The notes beneath the pieces were generated by a model. The model was not told the DNA's origin, searched no databases, and saw only the letters and a list, made by a program, of their open reading frames with translations. Below, piece by piece: positions 49,071 through 62,409 of a DNA stretch of 64,000 bases. A program made the position numbers and the translations under genes. The DNA lies in contig CM069439.1 of the NCBI GenBank assembly GCA_035610365.1, positions 9,858,001 through 9,922,000 on the forward strand. Direction: 5' to 3'. Origin of the DNA: Aquatica leii. Its lineage: Eukaryota > Arthropoda > Insecta > Coleoptera > Lampyridae. How positions within the stretch are numbered: position 1 is the stretch's first letter; the number at the start of each line of letters is the position of its first letter.

Positions 49071-51497
49071 CCCATGTAGCAACGTACGTAATGGCTACAT
49101 AAATTTTACGTGATACAGTACGTAATATTACGTACCAAACACGTGAAAATGTCACAGTCAATTTACGTAAAATATAACATATCATTTACGTCTAAATTTA
49201 CGTACATTTCACGTAATACATGTATCTATTATGTACGTATGTGTACTGTAAATATTCACAAACTAGTTTGATACACAGACTCTAGACATTTTGCTGAAGA
49301 CGCTCTGATAGGCTCAAACAAATAAAAATATCAGCGCTGACGAACAGTAAATCATCGCCGATAACCGATAACTATGGCGAGTGTGGATTATAACTTTTGT
49401 AAATAAGTTGTGAGAGAAGTTAATGAAGCCGTACAAACAGACCAAATATCCTTAAAAGAATGGACCCATCATTTCAGAACACTATACTCGAGCAACGATA
49501 TATTAAGCGAAGGCAAAACAATCCCAAAACTTATCCGCAAGACACCATTGAACACCGATGGATTAGTAGTACCAATGGTAGTACCATTGATTATATATAA
49601 TAATGGTAGTACTAACTACCGAAAAAGTACTAGATGAGATGAGAAAATTGAAAAATGGGAAGTCACCTGGCCCGGACAACATATCCAACGAGCTGTTAAA
49701 ACACGGAGGTGAAAACTTAGCAGGTCAATTTGCTGACTTTGTTATACCAACCAGTTGGAGGGACAGTACGACTATATCGTTGCACAAAAGGGGAAGCCTA
49801 TGTAACCCGGAGAACTACCGCGGAATTACGCTTCTAAATAGCTCGCTAAAGCTCTTCATCAGACTCTTGAGTCAACATATTGCTAATAAAGTCCAAATAA
49901 GCGAAGAACAACAAGGCTTCAGAAAAAACCATTCTACTGTCGATGCCATCTTTATCGTTAGACAGATTGCCGAAAAGTCCATAGAGTACAATAAACCTGC
50001 TTTTCTATGCTTTATTGACCTAACGAAAGCATTTGATAGGGCACGGATTACAGATGCTATAAAATAACTACAACGCCACAATATACATACGAATATCATA
50101 GAAACCATAGTTCAACTTAACAGTACCAACACGACAGTAATTAAAAGTAACACACAAACATCAGATCTCTTACACGTAAAGGTGGGCCTACGACAAGGGG
50201 ACAGTCTTAGTCCATTGCTATTCAACCTTTTAATGGACAATTTAATAGAAGAAGTACGTAAGGTGAATCACGGTTACAGCATGGGTGGACAAAAGGTTAA
50301 AATTGTGAGCTATGCAGATGATGCTATTCTTTTGGCTGAAACTGAGGATGGCTTACAAAGACTGACGCAAGCATTCAACACCGCAGCAGAAAAAGTAAAT
50401 ATGCAAATTTTAATAAAAAAAACCAAAACCATGACGATAGCAAGAGAGCCGCGGAGATGCAAAATAGTGATTAATGACGAAATTATCGAACAAGTATCTA
50501 AATTTAACTATTTGGGAACTACCATTTCAGCTTATGGGAACTTAAACAGCACTATAAGACAACAAGCTAATAAAGCATCTAGAATCGCGGGTGCTTTAAG
50601 ACCATCTGGAAAAATAATTGCATATCGACAAAAACAAAAACTAGAATATATAAAGCGTGCGTTAGACCTGTGTTGACTTATGCTGCAGAAACAACAGCAG
50701 AGACGGCAGTAACAAAAAGAATGTATCGAACACACGAAATGAAAATCCTTAGAACAATAACAGGTAATACATTACTGGACCACCGTAGAAGCAGCGAAAT
50801 TAGAGAAGAATGCGACGCCATGGACGTTGGGTACGTTGGGTGCGAATGAGAAGGCGCGGTTGGAACGAACATGTATCCAGGATGGATGACAGCAGGTTGG
50901 CTAAGATCGCTAGGAATGGAAAACCACTATCAAGACGTCTGCCAGGGCGCCCCCCCAAACGGTGGAAGGAGTGCTGGACGTCCACATCTCAGGAAGCGGA
51001 GCAGAATGGGTAGAACAAGCCAAGGGCTTACGACAAGAAGAAGAAGAAAATAAGTAAATAAGTGTCCACATTTAAGTGTGTATTGTAGAGGTTACACTGT
51101 TATAGCCATTAGTTTTTATATAGTATTTGTCACTTTATTAAACTCATTTGTTAATTTACTGGTACAGTTACTGAGTATTTAAAAAGTTACGTATTAAATT
51201 GGTAAAAAAATACCTACCTATCACGTATATTTTTATGATGTTTTTAAGTAATGCATAAGTTAATTTCAACTACAAAATGTATTTTCTATGTTGAGCACAC
51301 ACTGTTAATTGTAATTTTAATTACTGAGTTTTATTTCTAAACTACGTAATTGTTACGTACTGGATACGTAAAAAATGTTACGTGGTAGTTTGGGACTAAA
51401 CTGTACGTAACAGTTAAGTGTCATTTTGGAGTTATTACGTAAATTACGAATTTACACAAGAAATAAACGTAATTGTTACGTACACTTGCTACTTGGC
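49071..51497 (+). mobile_element. TACGTA-rich inverted-end element, copy B, split by a LINE
   Basis: The left end CCCATGTAGCAACGTACGTA (49071-49090) and the right end TTGCTACTTGGC (51486-51497) are imperfect terminal inverted repeats. Without the nested LINE at 49409-51053 it is about 780 bp and colinear with copy A at 47915-48675. Target duplications were not clear. Confidence 0.78.
49409..51053 (+). mobile_element. 5'-truncated RTE-like LINE nested in copy B
   Basis: The 10-bp target duplication GTAAATAAGT lies at 49399-49408 and 51054-51063. The reverse transcriptase shows KNGKSPGPDNISNELLKHGG, ENYRGITLLNSSLKLF, EEQQGFRKNHSTVDAIF, FIDLTKAFD, GLRQGDSLSPLLFNLLMD, the catalytic YADDAILLAE at about 50315, and FNYLGTTIS. 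The C-terminal tail has RGWNEHVSRMD, RLAKIARNGKP and GRPPKRWKE, typical of insect endonuclease-reverse transcriptase LINEs. The 3' end is a GAAGAAGAAG-type short repeat and not poly(A). A stop at about 50066 and a frameshift near 50676 inactivate it, yet the copy is otherwise well kept. Confidence 0.92.
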
Positions 51498-53219
51498 AAA
51501 TTTAGCTCATGACAAAGATTCGACAGCTAATTCGTAGGCGATATACGATTTTCTTATAGAAAATCCTCATTGTCTAGATGTTTCAATATTCGTGACGCTG
51601 TTATCTGTGAGCATGACTAGAGACTGTTGGTATGTAGTCGACAAAAGCAAGATCGTCTTACAGTTGGTTTTCAAGTACATAATATTAGCATTACTTTCCA
51701 ATATCTTCTAAGCACCGGTACCTGTGTTGTCCTAGACTAACTAATACCCTGTGTAGACGTTCTTAAAGTGTCGATTACATTAATAAATATTCTTTATTTT
51801 TAGATTAACTCTATTCTTAACGCAGTCACAGTCATTCTTTTTCTTCTGTCTTGGTATTGGTCAAACAACGAAAATATACCGAAAGACAAACGCTTTGCTA
51901 AATCGTACGTATTTTTTTTGATATAGACATATTCAACGTAACTTCTCCAATATCGACTTGACAGAACAAACTGTGGTAGTAAGTGGGCTCATTTTTTCTT
52001 CGTTTGCTAAAATTAGGATTTAATACGATTTCCGGTTGTTGGCAATCAATGAAACTACTAAGAAGATTTTAAAGAAATATATTTTTGTATATTTATGAAT
52101 AACTGACATCTTTACGAAAAAAATTGAGTATAATACATTAATTTACTGTATTACAAGAAAGGGAGTGTTTTATTACATTTAAGTCACGTTTTACAACAAA
52201 GTGATCACCCGGATCTCAATAAAATTCTATAGCTAATGTTTTTTTTTTGTTATAGAGCGATAGAAAAATGTTTAGTATAAAAGATTTCACATTTTGTAAA
52301 TGTGGCAATTAGAATGATATTTATGAATTTGTTTGAATTTTAGAAATCATCTTTTGAGCACAATTTCAAAAAATATTGTATGCTGCGATTACGTATGCAA
52401 AACTTGGAAAACAGCTACCATGGTTTTCAATGCTTTTGCAATGTTACGTTACACTATAACTACATCTACCGAACTAATGGTGTAAGAGATAATTAACATA
52501 CCTGAGTGTAAGATTTGAAGACATAGTTGCAACCAAGAAAATACAAAGATGATTGTTGAATGATTCATACTGAACAGTCATATTAATCAGCCAATTCACT
52601 AGGTTTTAGAAACTTTGGCTGTTGCTATATTATCACATTGATTGTTGATAGAAATGCTAATAATTAAACGTAACAACATATTTTTACCTACAATTTCGAT
52701 AACCTAACGAAAGCTTTTCGTTAACTATAACCCAACCCTGAATCTTTTTTTATTTTTTTTTTAATTTGACTTTGAAACACTTTAAAATTTTTGAGCTAAT
52801 AACATCTTATAGAATATATCTTTATTTTTTTTGTGTTTATTTTTTTAGTAATATTTAAGGTAAAACTACGTTAGCAGAGTATTTTGTAAAAGTTTAACAA
52901 CATTATATGATGCTTTTTTAACAATACCATTCTGCACTGCAGATAATCAATAAATAGATTCTCTACCAATCTAACAATAAATAATTGTATTCGTTCCTTG
53001 CCATGTCTAGAATAAAATTGATTGTATTTTTTTCTTCTATAACTATCTTTTTTACTTAACAATTTATAATTGTAGATTGACACGTAAGGATACACGAGGT
53101 GATTGTATAGATTTTACTTAGTTAAGTAAACAGTTTTATAGGATTGTCTTAAGTTGCTTAACCATAAGATTTGATGCTGTAGATTAATATGGCCATTCTA
53201 CTTAATAACGTAAAAGCGA
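51498..53219. other. spacer downstream of RasGRF
   Basis: AT-rich. It presumably holds the RasGRF 3' UTR toward 53219. No frame or repeat recognised. Confidence 0.4.
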
Positions 53220-56200
53220 TTAAGATTTTGTTCCACCAGGTAATGGTAATTGACCAAGTGTAGCGCTGCTTAAGCGCGACGTTCTCGGTTCAATTTGCAA
53301 GGAAAGACTGTAAAGTTCCTCTTCATCAATTAGTAACGAAGTGTCTAGTAAGTAATTGGCGACTTTTCTGATCAAATCTATCTTGTACGGAGTTTGTTGG
53401 AAGTGACGAATTTCGCGTATGACGTGAGCGATCTAAACACAATTACAAAAAATGATAAAGTATAAATCAAAACATAAACGTAGAAACTTTTGTTATTAAT
53501 AACATTTAAAGAAAATGTTGTCGGTAGCTTACCATTCTCATTTTGGCAAAGTTGAGCAGTCCATCTGGGGTGAAATTAGCTGTACCTTCTTCAATGAAGG
53601 ACAGATCCGTTAAATACAGGCCAAGGTATGGTATACATGGAGGATCACAACGATGAAGTGCATCTCGTAATGCACGAAAACGACCGTCAGAAGTTACAAT
53701 ATTTTGTAATTTCTCAATAGTTTGTTTCGTCTAAAAACGACATTCTAGAAAAAATCATTAAATTAAAAAACTTACCGTTTTAGATACTTTTTCCCAAGTT
53801 TTCTTTAGTCGATAAATGGAACTATTCGTAAAAGCGGAACATATTTGTAAAACACCATTGAAATTATGCAAACACCTAGATATGTCTGCTACTGCTGCCC
53901 ATTTTTCAATTACAGCTACCCGCGCTGCTAAATTTTTTCTTCGAATAATTTCCGATGCTACTAAAGTTGATACGTCGTTGAAGCGTTTTGTCATAAGAAG
54001 TATGTGCGGGGCTTTGACTCCTTTGTCTGTTTTCATCCACGCTTGACCCAAAAACTCACTAAAATATCTAGATGCGAAAAATACTTTAAAAAAAGCGACA
54101 CTTACTGGCTAGCTATTGATATGAATATTTGATGATCTACATAAGTAAGTTGTTCGGCAATTTCTAACGCTGACAGACTCTCGATACTTTCTTTAGTTGG
54201 AGTCTAAAATAAAAAATTAAATATATTTAATTATCGAAATTTTGTCTTACCGAAGGTACAGTTAATAGTGCGTGTAAGTCTACTTTTGAACTTTCTGCTT
54301 CTTCTTTAGTAAGCAAACGTAATAATTGTGCAGCGGCTTTGTGCTCTGCTGGTAAAAGGTTAGGACTGTATATAACATCTTCTAAAAATTCTATTGTCAG
54401 CTGTTTCAAACGCGAGTCATTTTCAAAGTCTTGGGAATGTTTTGATATCCAATGTCTGTATCAAATGTGAAATTTAAAGAAAAAATAGACAAAATTGAAA
54501 ACCTACCTAAAAACATTTAGCACTCTCATTGTGCATGCAGTGGATATAATGCTTTCTTTACATCTAATTCTATCTGCTTGGAAGTCATCGTGCGAATCAG
54601 CAACGCTCGATTTTGTATCTCCACGAGAAGATGGAGAAAGATCTCTGGGATTACTTGACCCCGAAGTAGCAATTGCGAAAGCTGCTGCAGCACTGGAAGT
54701 ACTGCTTCTATAGCAATGATAGTTTTACGCAAAAATCAATGAAAATCACAGATATACTTACCGCCGTTTTGACTGCCTAAACGAAGTAATTACTACACCG
54801 GCTTTACTTGGTTTTTGAGGAGATTCATGCTGAAAACTTGAACGCGGCGTCGATGAGTCACCATCTTGCATAGATCGTCGCGAACCATAGTAACTCTGTA
54901 AATTTGAATTTAATTTGCGTATGTAAAAAAATCAAATCCGCACCTGCAAAACAGCAGCAGTGTTCGCAGTTGTAATTGACGCTGATCGCGACGAACTTGA
55001 AGATGTTCTGTGAATTGAATGATAAAACACGTTGATTTCGTCTGGTTGTTCTGTAAAAAAGTAAAATGGTATTGCAGTTAAAAATATAATATTACTAACC
55101 TTCTATTTCTTCTGATATTGTTCTTTCCATAGGTTTTTCACTAACTGAAGATTCTTGTCTAGAACTAATGGACGGGCGCTTTTGTGCAGAACTAGTTTCT
55201 TTTGCGGGTGAATGTATTGGCGTGGTTTGTGTACCTTGCGTAAAACTATTGTCTGAATTTGAGTCCATCAAAGTTACAGAACTTAAATTGCTAGGTGAAC
55301 ATGGAGCACTTAACACTGTTAAATCTAAAATAAAAAATGGTTTACAAACTTTTTAAATTTTGAGATCAAGTACCTGTTAAAGTTTCGCTACTACTTGATG
55401 CCGTTACTTTTGGAATAGATAAACGTGAATTGTCTTCTTGAATGTCTTTTGCATCTTCAACTGTAATCGATATTACTTTTTGGGTCGCTAGATTCTCAGG
55501 TATTTTTACATGACTTTGACTTGGTGGATTTAGTTTTATTACACGAGGATGTAATTGTTCCGTAGTTGTTCCATGCTCTTTGCCTTCTTCATCTAATAAA
55601 GGAATTTTTTTGTTTGCTTGATCAGTGACATTTAAATACTTACATTTTTGCAATGTCGAGCGCCAGTGCGGATGACCTTGAGAATCGTAGCTATGGGAGC
55701 GATCTCGTTCGCTAAGTTCCGATCCGTAACCGGAAACTGAACTGGCCCCGCTAGTTCGTCTTGGAAAAAAAGAGGTACTGTGTTTTCTCTCGTCACAAAG
55801 TAATTGTGGTGGCCCTTCGTCTTTCTGCGAAAAAGTTTCTAAGGATATCACCGAACCTTGCACTTCTGAATCGGAACTGTAGAACACTTTTTTGAGAGCT
55901 TCAAGAACAGTGACGCTCTCGGTAAAGACTCGATACGTGAGAAGGAAGGTATTAAGAAAGTCTATCGAGAGGAACCTCAAATCTGAAAAGAACTGCAATG
56001 TTTATCGAACAACTGTTGTAATAATTCCTTGTACCTTTAATGATTGTGTAGAAAGTTGGTCAGGGGTTGGGATATCATGCATTTTCAAAAGTAAGAGTAA
56101 ATGATAACGAAAGAGTTACTTGGTCCCCAGATTATAAGGATTTAACACCAGTCAATGAACGATGTGAGAACATAAAGATCATTTTCCATTTAATTTACCA

Positions 56201-58598
56201 GTTAATCGTTGAAGCAGCCGTTCGGGAGTTGCGTAGCGAATTTGTGGAACTTTACAAGAATTCAAGGTTCGGCTAAATCGGATATCCGCTTCATCCTTAA
56301 ACAGCTTTGGGTCGTTTTTCATGGACTGCGGTAGGGTTATGGAGCTGTTATCGTTGGATGGTCGAATCATGTCATTGAACTGAACGTTATCTAGACACTG
56401 ACTAATGTCTGATATCCACGCAGTTTTTTCTTGAATCGAAGGTGCCACTAAATGAACGCATATCTAAAGTCAATGTAACATTTAAAAGAGAACTTAAGAA
56501 TTGGGTTTATAAATATACCTGTCCAGGTTGTGTAGGAGATTTCAATTCTACGATTAACTTAAAATCGCGATTTTGAAAATGACTTGTGCCAGCTGAAGAT
56601 ACTTCACTGACAGTCGTTGAATGGCTCGATATTGAACAAATTGACGTTTCTGTAACTTATAAATGTTAGTCGATGTATTTAGTAAAACTACGAAAATACC
56701 ATCATCTTCGGCGTTTTCATTTGGATCTTCTACCAACATAGTGTCAGCGAGCGGAATTTTTCCAATATCTGGTACCAAGTGCAATTTTCCGCTTGACGAC
56801 CTTTACATATGTAGATAACTATGTAATGCATTTAGTCAAAAATAAAAATTGCGAAAACCGTTAAGAGTACCAAGATAGGAATTAAAACATTTAGAGAAAA
56901 AAATTTCAATAGGAAAATAGTCAAGATGCAACAAACAAGATTTTTAATTAATTAAAAAAAATTGTTACAACTTTGTATACATTAAGAAGTGATAAAGTTT
57001 AACATACAAACATTAAGAAAAAACTGACGATACGAAAAAGTAATCAAAAATGTATAAGCCAAAAACTATAATTCCCCTACCTTGTAGCAATAATCAAATG
57101 ATTTGAAAAAAGAAAACATTGCCTGAGGTATTCCTTTTCACTTTTGAAGTTTAACTTACTTCGAGGTGTTTTTGGTTTTTCTGACGGAATTTGGATCAAA
57201 CTTCCTGAAATAGCCATTGGTGCTATATTTTGATTAATAATGTAAAGAATTTTTACCTTGACGGACAAATACTTGATTAACGTCAAGTAAAATGTCACAC
57301 CCTTCAACGATCATTCGTTCTAAAGCTAAATTTTTTCGCAAGTTTTCTGTCTCCGATACCTTAAGAAGTTACGTTATAATAGTGAAAAAATATTGATTTG
57401 GTTTATTACCTCATCATGCATTTGCCTAGATAAGTCTTCTAACTGTTGGCGAGCGTTTTGCAGACTTTTGCGTTCTACGTGGTCATGAGGAGTATGAGCC
57501 AGTAACTCGTGTAAAGTGATAATGTAACGAGGCACCTATAGTAAACCGTTTTTTGTTTCAAAATATAAGTTTTGCTTTAAATCAAAACCAAATCAATGTA
57601 AAATTTAAAAAAAACAGATTTTAGACCATAGATTGAATATAGTAAATAAAATATAGTTAATTAACGAGAAATAATAATATTACCTGATGCATAGGGTAAG
57701 TTAAAAAAGTTTCCAAAGATCGTCCGTGACACGCAGGTTTGTTTTCCAAACGTGCTAAGAGAGCTGCAAACGGCTGTGACTGTTTGCATTCAGTTAATAC
57801 TTGCAAAGAATAATGATGATTGCGTACGTATTCTTGATAAATGCTTAGCATAGGCAAAAGCATAGAAAACAAGTCACCTGAAACGAATACTTCAAACTCA
57901 GTATTTCAGTGAATCGTACCTACCTAATACTAAAGTAGGCCAACTCTCTAACCTAGAAGTTAATCCTTTAAGAAAAATTTGATGTAGGAATAAAACGGTT
58001 TCGCTGTTTAAAAAGATCGAATTTACGTCTTCGTGTGAGCAAGGGGGCTTTTTTGAAGATGCGGCCATTTTGAAAGGTCGTAAAAAGCAAGATATAAGAA
58101 CTTCCATTTGTTCAGTGTACTCTTCTTCAGATTCAACCATACGAAAGACAAGACTATTGCGTTTACGCATACTTTCGGCATGCGGACTTTTGATATATTG
58201 TTCCACTATTTGCTTCCATCTTCTTCTGCATAACCATCCTCGAAAAAAGCTTTGTACCTTTTTAATTTTTTTAAGTTCGGCAGAATCTTCCTCTACACTG
58301 CTTAGCATACAACTTTCTGAAGGCGTTCCTTGACTGGAACCTGAGCTTCTAGTGGACTGATATCCACAAGAAGGTCTCCATTCTTTTTTTAATGCAAACA
58401 ACTTAAACAAACATTATTAGTTTGTATTTAACATGATGCGTAACTACTACCTCTGCTCTTAATTTCTTTATTTCTGACGCGAGTTCTTCACATTGTTGCG
58501 TGTATTGCCTTTTTTCAGTCTTTTGAGACTCAAATATTTGCAAAAGATGAATATGTTTTTGTTCCAATTCTTCCTTTTGAAGCAATAATTTGTTAAAA
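53220..58598 (-). CDS. RasGRF: Ras-specific guanine nucleotide-releasing factor (RasGRF), 5' end missing
   Basis: Nineteen minus-strand exons join in phase without stops: 58451-58598, 57924-58401, 57684-57877, 57410-57535, 57257-57359, 57081-57204, 56700-56800, 56519-56649, 56199-56463, 55374-55982, 55100-55324, 54944-55050, 54762-54895, 54507-54707, 54251-54455, 54106-54203, 53776-54058, 53533-53730 and 53220-53432 (1313 residues visible). Order: a coiled coil ([15 protein letters not shown]), an IQ motif ([15 protein letters not shown]), a DH domain ([41 protein letters not shown]), a second PH domain ([29 protein letters not shown]), REM ([30 protein letters not shown]), a long Ser-rich linker, the rest of REM ([11 protein letters not shown]) and CDC25 ([48 protein letters not shown]). 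The protein activates Ras, and possibly Rac through DH, in response to calcium-calmodulin. The first visible exon starts in phase 2, so the N-terminal PH exons lie upstream and were not found before 64000. Confidence 0.96.
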
Positions 58599-60690
58599 CT
58601 GTAACAATTTTTTAAATCAAATTAAATAAAGTATTTCCAAGAATAAATTAAAAAACATCTTTTAGATGAGTTTGGAAAACTTCGTTTTTTGCATTAGCAT
58701 AAAATAATAAAGGATTAATTTCGAACTGTCAAAGTATTTTCGTTTTTTTATCATTGTTTTAAACATGACAAAACTTGATTATTTTGTGCAGTCTATATTT
58801 TCCATTCTCAATGAAGAGTGTTCTCAAAAAATACATAAATGTAAAATATTATCATCTGAGGTAGTCGCAAAAATAGAATTGTCACATGGTATATATGACA
58901 CATATGTGAGTTTGAATTATAAATAAAGTTTTTCTCGATTGAACCATTTTTTTAACTATTTACTTTTATCATATCACGATTTTTATTTATAGTCTAAACT
59001 CACATCTGCGTCATTTCAGTTTAATCCATACCACGCAACAGGCCGATTCTTTGTCCCAAAGCGTAAACTCACTGAAATCAATAAAGACTGTTCGACTACG
59101 GTCTTTTTGGAAATACTTTTTAATCACTTTCACGTACTTCGCTAAACTGTTAAAACATTTTTCTACAACAATGTCCAGAATAAAAACTTTCTTTCCTTCG
59201 AAACGAAATTTAATCTTTAATGTCTTTATAATAAAGATAAAGTACATGGGAACATAAAAAATAATTAAGTTTTGGCAGATAGATACTTATTTGGTAAATT
59301 AAGATTAAAACTCTTTGTGCTTCGATAATCTTTGTGAAGAGTATTGATCTGTTCTCATCAGTTCAACGTCCGTTTCAGACAAGTCCCAAGAAGTCGTTTT
59401 AAAAAGTACTTCGACTTTTTATGTCTCATTGTACTTTCTGAACTTTTAGAAACTGTAGTTTCAATGTCGTTTTAAAAAATCGTTTTTATCATATTTGTTA
59501 AAAGAGATTTTATAAATACATATAACTCTGACCACTCTGTAATGTTGATAAAATATTTATGCTTTTTTATCACGAAAAACTGTCTTGAATTAGTTTTACA
59601 ACAATGCACTGATTACAAATAACACGTTCTGAATTGCAAACATTCTAGAACTAATTTTTCATTCTCTTCAGCGTTGAAGGAAATCTAGAATGAAGTAATT
59701 TTGTTTTGTTGAAATAGGTAAAATTGCATCGTTTTTAATTCTGACATACAAAACAGTTATTTATGGATACATAAGAAATATTTGCACATTTCAGATGAGT
59801 TTGTTTGATTAGAACGGTATTCAAATGTAGCTTATGGTAAACACACAAATATATGAAACAGCAATGGAAGACATCAAAAGCCTTTTAGTTCATTTAGCAA
59901 AAGAATCTAAGGTGTTTTTTTAAAATACGATGATGAATTAAGATATCTTTATAAATCATGCCAATTTGGACGAACGTTTGGTAGTGTTTTGCTATAAGAG
60001 AAGAATGGGCTAAACAGACATTGTAATCAAAGCACGCAAGTTGTTATCTAAATCAGAAACTGTTAAAAAACCTATTACCAAAAAAAAAACGAGTAGAAAT
60101 TTCTCTAACAGTGCATGAAGCAACCTGCTAAGCTTTCGTCACACGTCGCAGTGGAATAAACTGATTGATTGTGCCTTGAAATCCCGATTTTATAGACCGG
60201 CCTCTCATCGATAAAAACTGGTCTTCAAATCTCTACTAAGCTTTGTATTTGTTCTAAAACAACTTTATATTAAAGATCGACTGTAGAAACATCTATTAAA
60301 GCGGCTTCCCATCTTTTTGCAGAAGAAATCAGTTTTGAAACTACAAAAATTCTTCACAGAATTCCCCAAAGTAATATTCCAAAATTGCAATGTTTTGCAT
60401 TAAAAGATAAATCTAGTTATTTTTAAAGCTTTCAAAGCGAACGCCACTGTTATTATGAATCAATCAGATTGTGATAACAAAATTTTCAGTCTTGTCTCAG
60501 ACGGTTCGTATAATTTATCCTTTTTCATCTATTGAAAGAGCACTCTTTAAACTTATAAAAGAGTCGTCAATTAGTGAAGCCAATAAAAAACTGTTACCAA
60601 TAGAAGACCTTAGTTGTCAATGTAATTATCGTCAGACGCCATTTATTTATTTTGACATCTGACCAAGATTTTCAACTCTCCACAATACAA
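58599..60690. other. RasGRF upstream intron or flank
   Basis: Probably intron of RasGRF, since its missing N-terminal exons must lie further right. I looked on the minus strand for a PH-domain exon and found none. Nothing else is recognised. Confidence 0.4.
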
Positions 60691-61450
60691 GCTTCATACA
60701 GCAGTACGGTTTGTAATAGCGTTTAACATGTCAAATGTTGTGAGTGGAAACTACGATTTGTGGATACAATTTGAAGAAAACTGCTGCAGAATCACATCAA
60801 ATGCTTGTCGAAGCTTACGAAGAGAATGCTCTTGGTTTGAGTACTTTAAAACATTCTATTCTGACGTGAGTAACGAAAAACGTGGAAAACCACCGAAAAA
60901 GTTTGAAGACAGCGAATTGCAATAATTGTTGGATGAGGATGACGATCAAACTCAACAACTCGCGGTTCAGTTGGATAAGACACAAGAAATCGTGTGTATA
61001 CGTTTGAAAACTAAAAACTGAAAGATCCAGAAGTTAGGAAAATGATTTCCTCATAAACTGAATGAAAGACAGCAGGAAAACCGAAAAACAATTGCAAAAT
61101 GCTGCTCTCCAAGTACAGAAGAAAGCCATTTCTTTATCGAATTGCGACTGGGAATAAAAAGTGGATATATGGGTAACTCCAGGCGAATCAGCAACATTGA
61201 CTACAAGGTTAAACTGCTATAGACGGAAGGCAATGCTCTGTGTTTGGTTGGGATCAGAAACGTGTGATCTATTATCAACTACTAAAATCTGGCGAAACCG
61301 TTAACACTGAACGCTATCAACAAATGATCGCTTTGAATCAAGTTTTGTGTGAAAACGACTAAAATATCAAAAAAAGCCACACAAATTGATTTTGCTTTAT
61401 TATAATGCACCATTAAACACAAGAAAACCGGTGAAGAAAACAAAATTTTT
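60691..61450 (+). pseudogene. mariner transposase relic
   Basis: Plus-strand fragments in mariner order: KRGKPPKKFEDSELQ, LLDEDDDQTQQLAVQLDKTQ, KLNERQQENRKTIAKCC, FLYRIATGNKKWIYG, WDQKRVIYYQLLKSGETVNT, ERYQQMIALNQVL and LYYNAPLNTRKP. The first catalytic Asp (normally TGDEKWI) is Asn, and the second (HDNARPH in relatives) is Tyr. Multiple stops and frameshifts are present. The ends and terminal repeats were not identified. Sequence from here to about 62400 may include its 3' part. Confidence 0.88.
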
Positions 61451-62409
61451 TAACTAAGTGATAGTCGCACTACAGTAGAAAAAGTATTACACAAACTATT
61501 ACAAAGTTTACTTCTGCGAAACCAAGAGTAACAGCGGAATCTAAGTCTCAACCGTTTCCTACCTCTTATCTAGTATCTACTCTATGCCAAAAGTACTAGG
61601 GATCGTATCGGAAAAATGTTGTCTAAACACAACATTTTCAATCGGATATATATCAAAAATTCTTTTGATATTAATCGGGATTCTAAGTTTCCTCTACCTG
61701 AGATTTGAATGTCAGTTTTTATCGATTGGAGGCCGGTCTATAGAAGCGACATTTCAACGCGCAATTAATTGTTTATTCCAAGCTTTGAAGATGTTCACGA
61801 AAGCTCAGTTTGTGTAATAACAATAACACGGGAATTATCCAGAATGGAACAGGAATACAACCCGTGAAAACCTGAATTCTACTATGACAACAGGGGAATT
61901 ATCTCATACCGTTTGGTAGCTTTTGGACTAAAACAGCCAAAATTGTTCATCAGCGGTATTTTCAAAAAGAGGTTAATAAAACTATTAAATTGACTAAAAA
62001 CTATCTAAGGTAAGTTGTTGAACTTTTCAAGGAACACTGTCCAGTTATAAAACACCTACATCTAATATGTAAGATGTGTAGAGAAGAGGACGAAACACCT
62101 CTTCAAGTACTTTGGAGCTAAATACATAAAACCAGAAATAAAAGCAAACAAATGAACATAGTAATTTTGGATATTACAAGCTTTCTATGAAATTCGAAAA
62201 GTTTTGTAAGTGTTAGTCAGCATCGTAGGGCTAGTTCATAATAAATAAAACAAAGAAGAATTCTGAAACTTTTTTGAATAAAACGAAAGCCAACCTGTGA
62301 CTTAATATGTTTATTACACAAACTTTGATTCACACCACACCGCTGTCAAGCATTTGAGTTAGAAAACATAAAAATATTTTTTTGTGGTTTTTCTGTTTAA
62401 CATGTTTTG

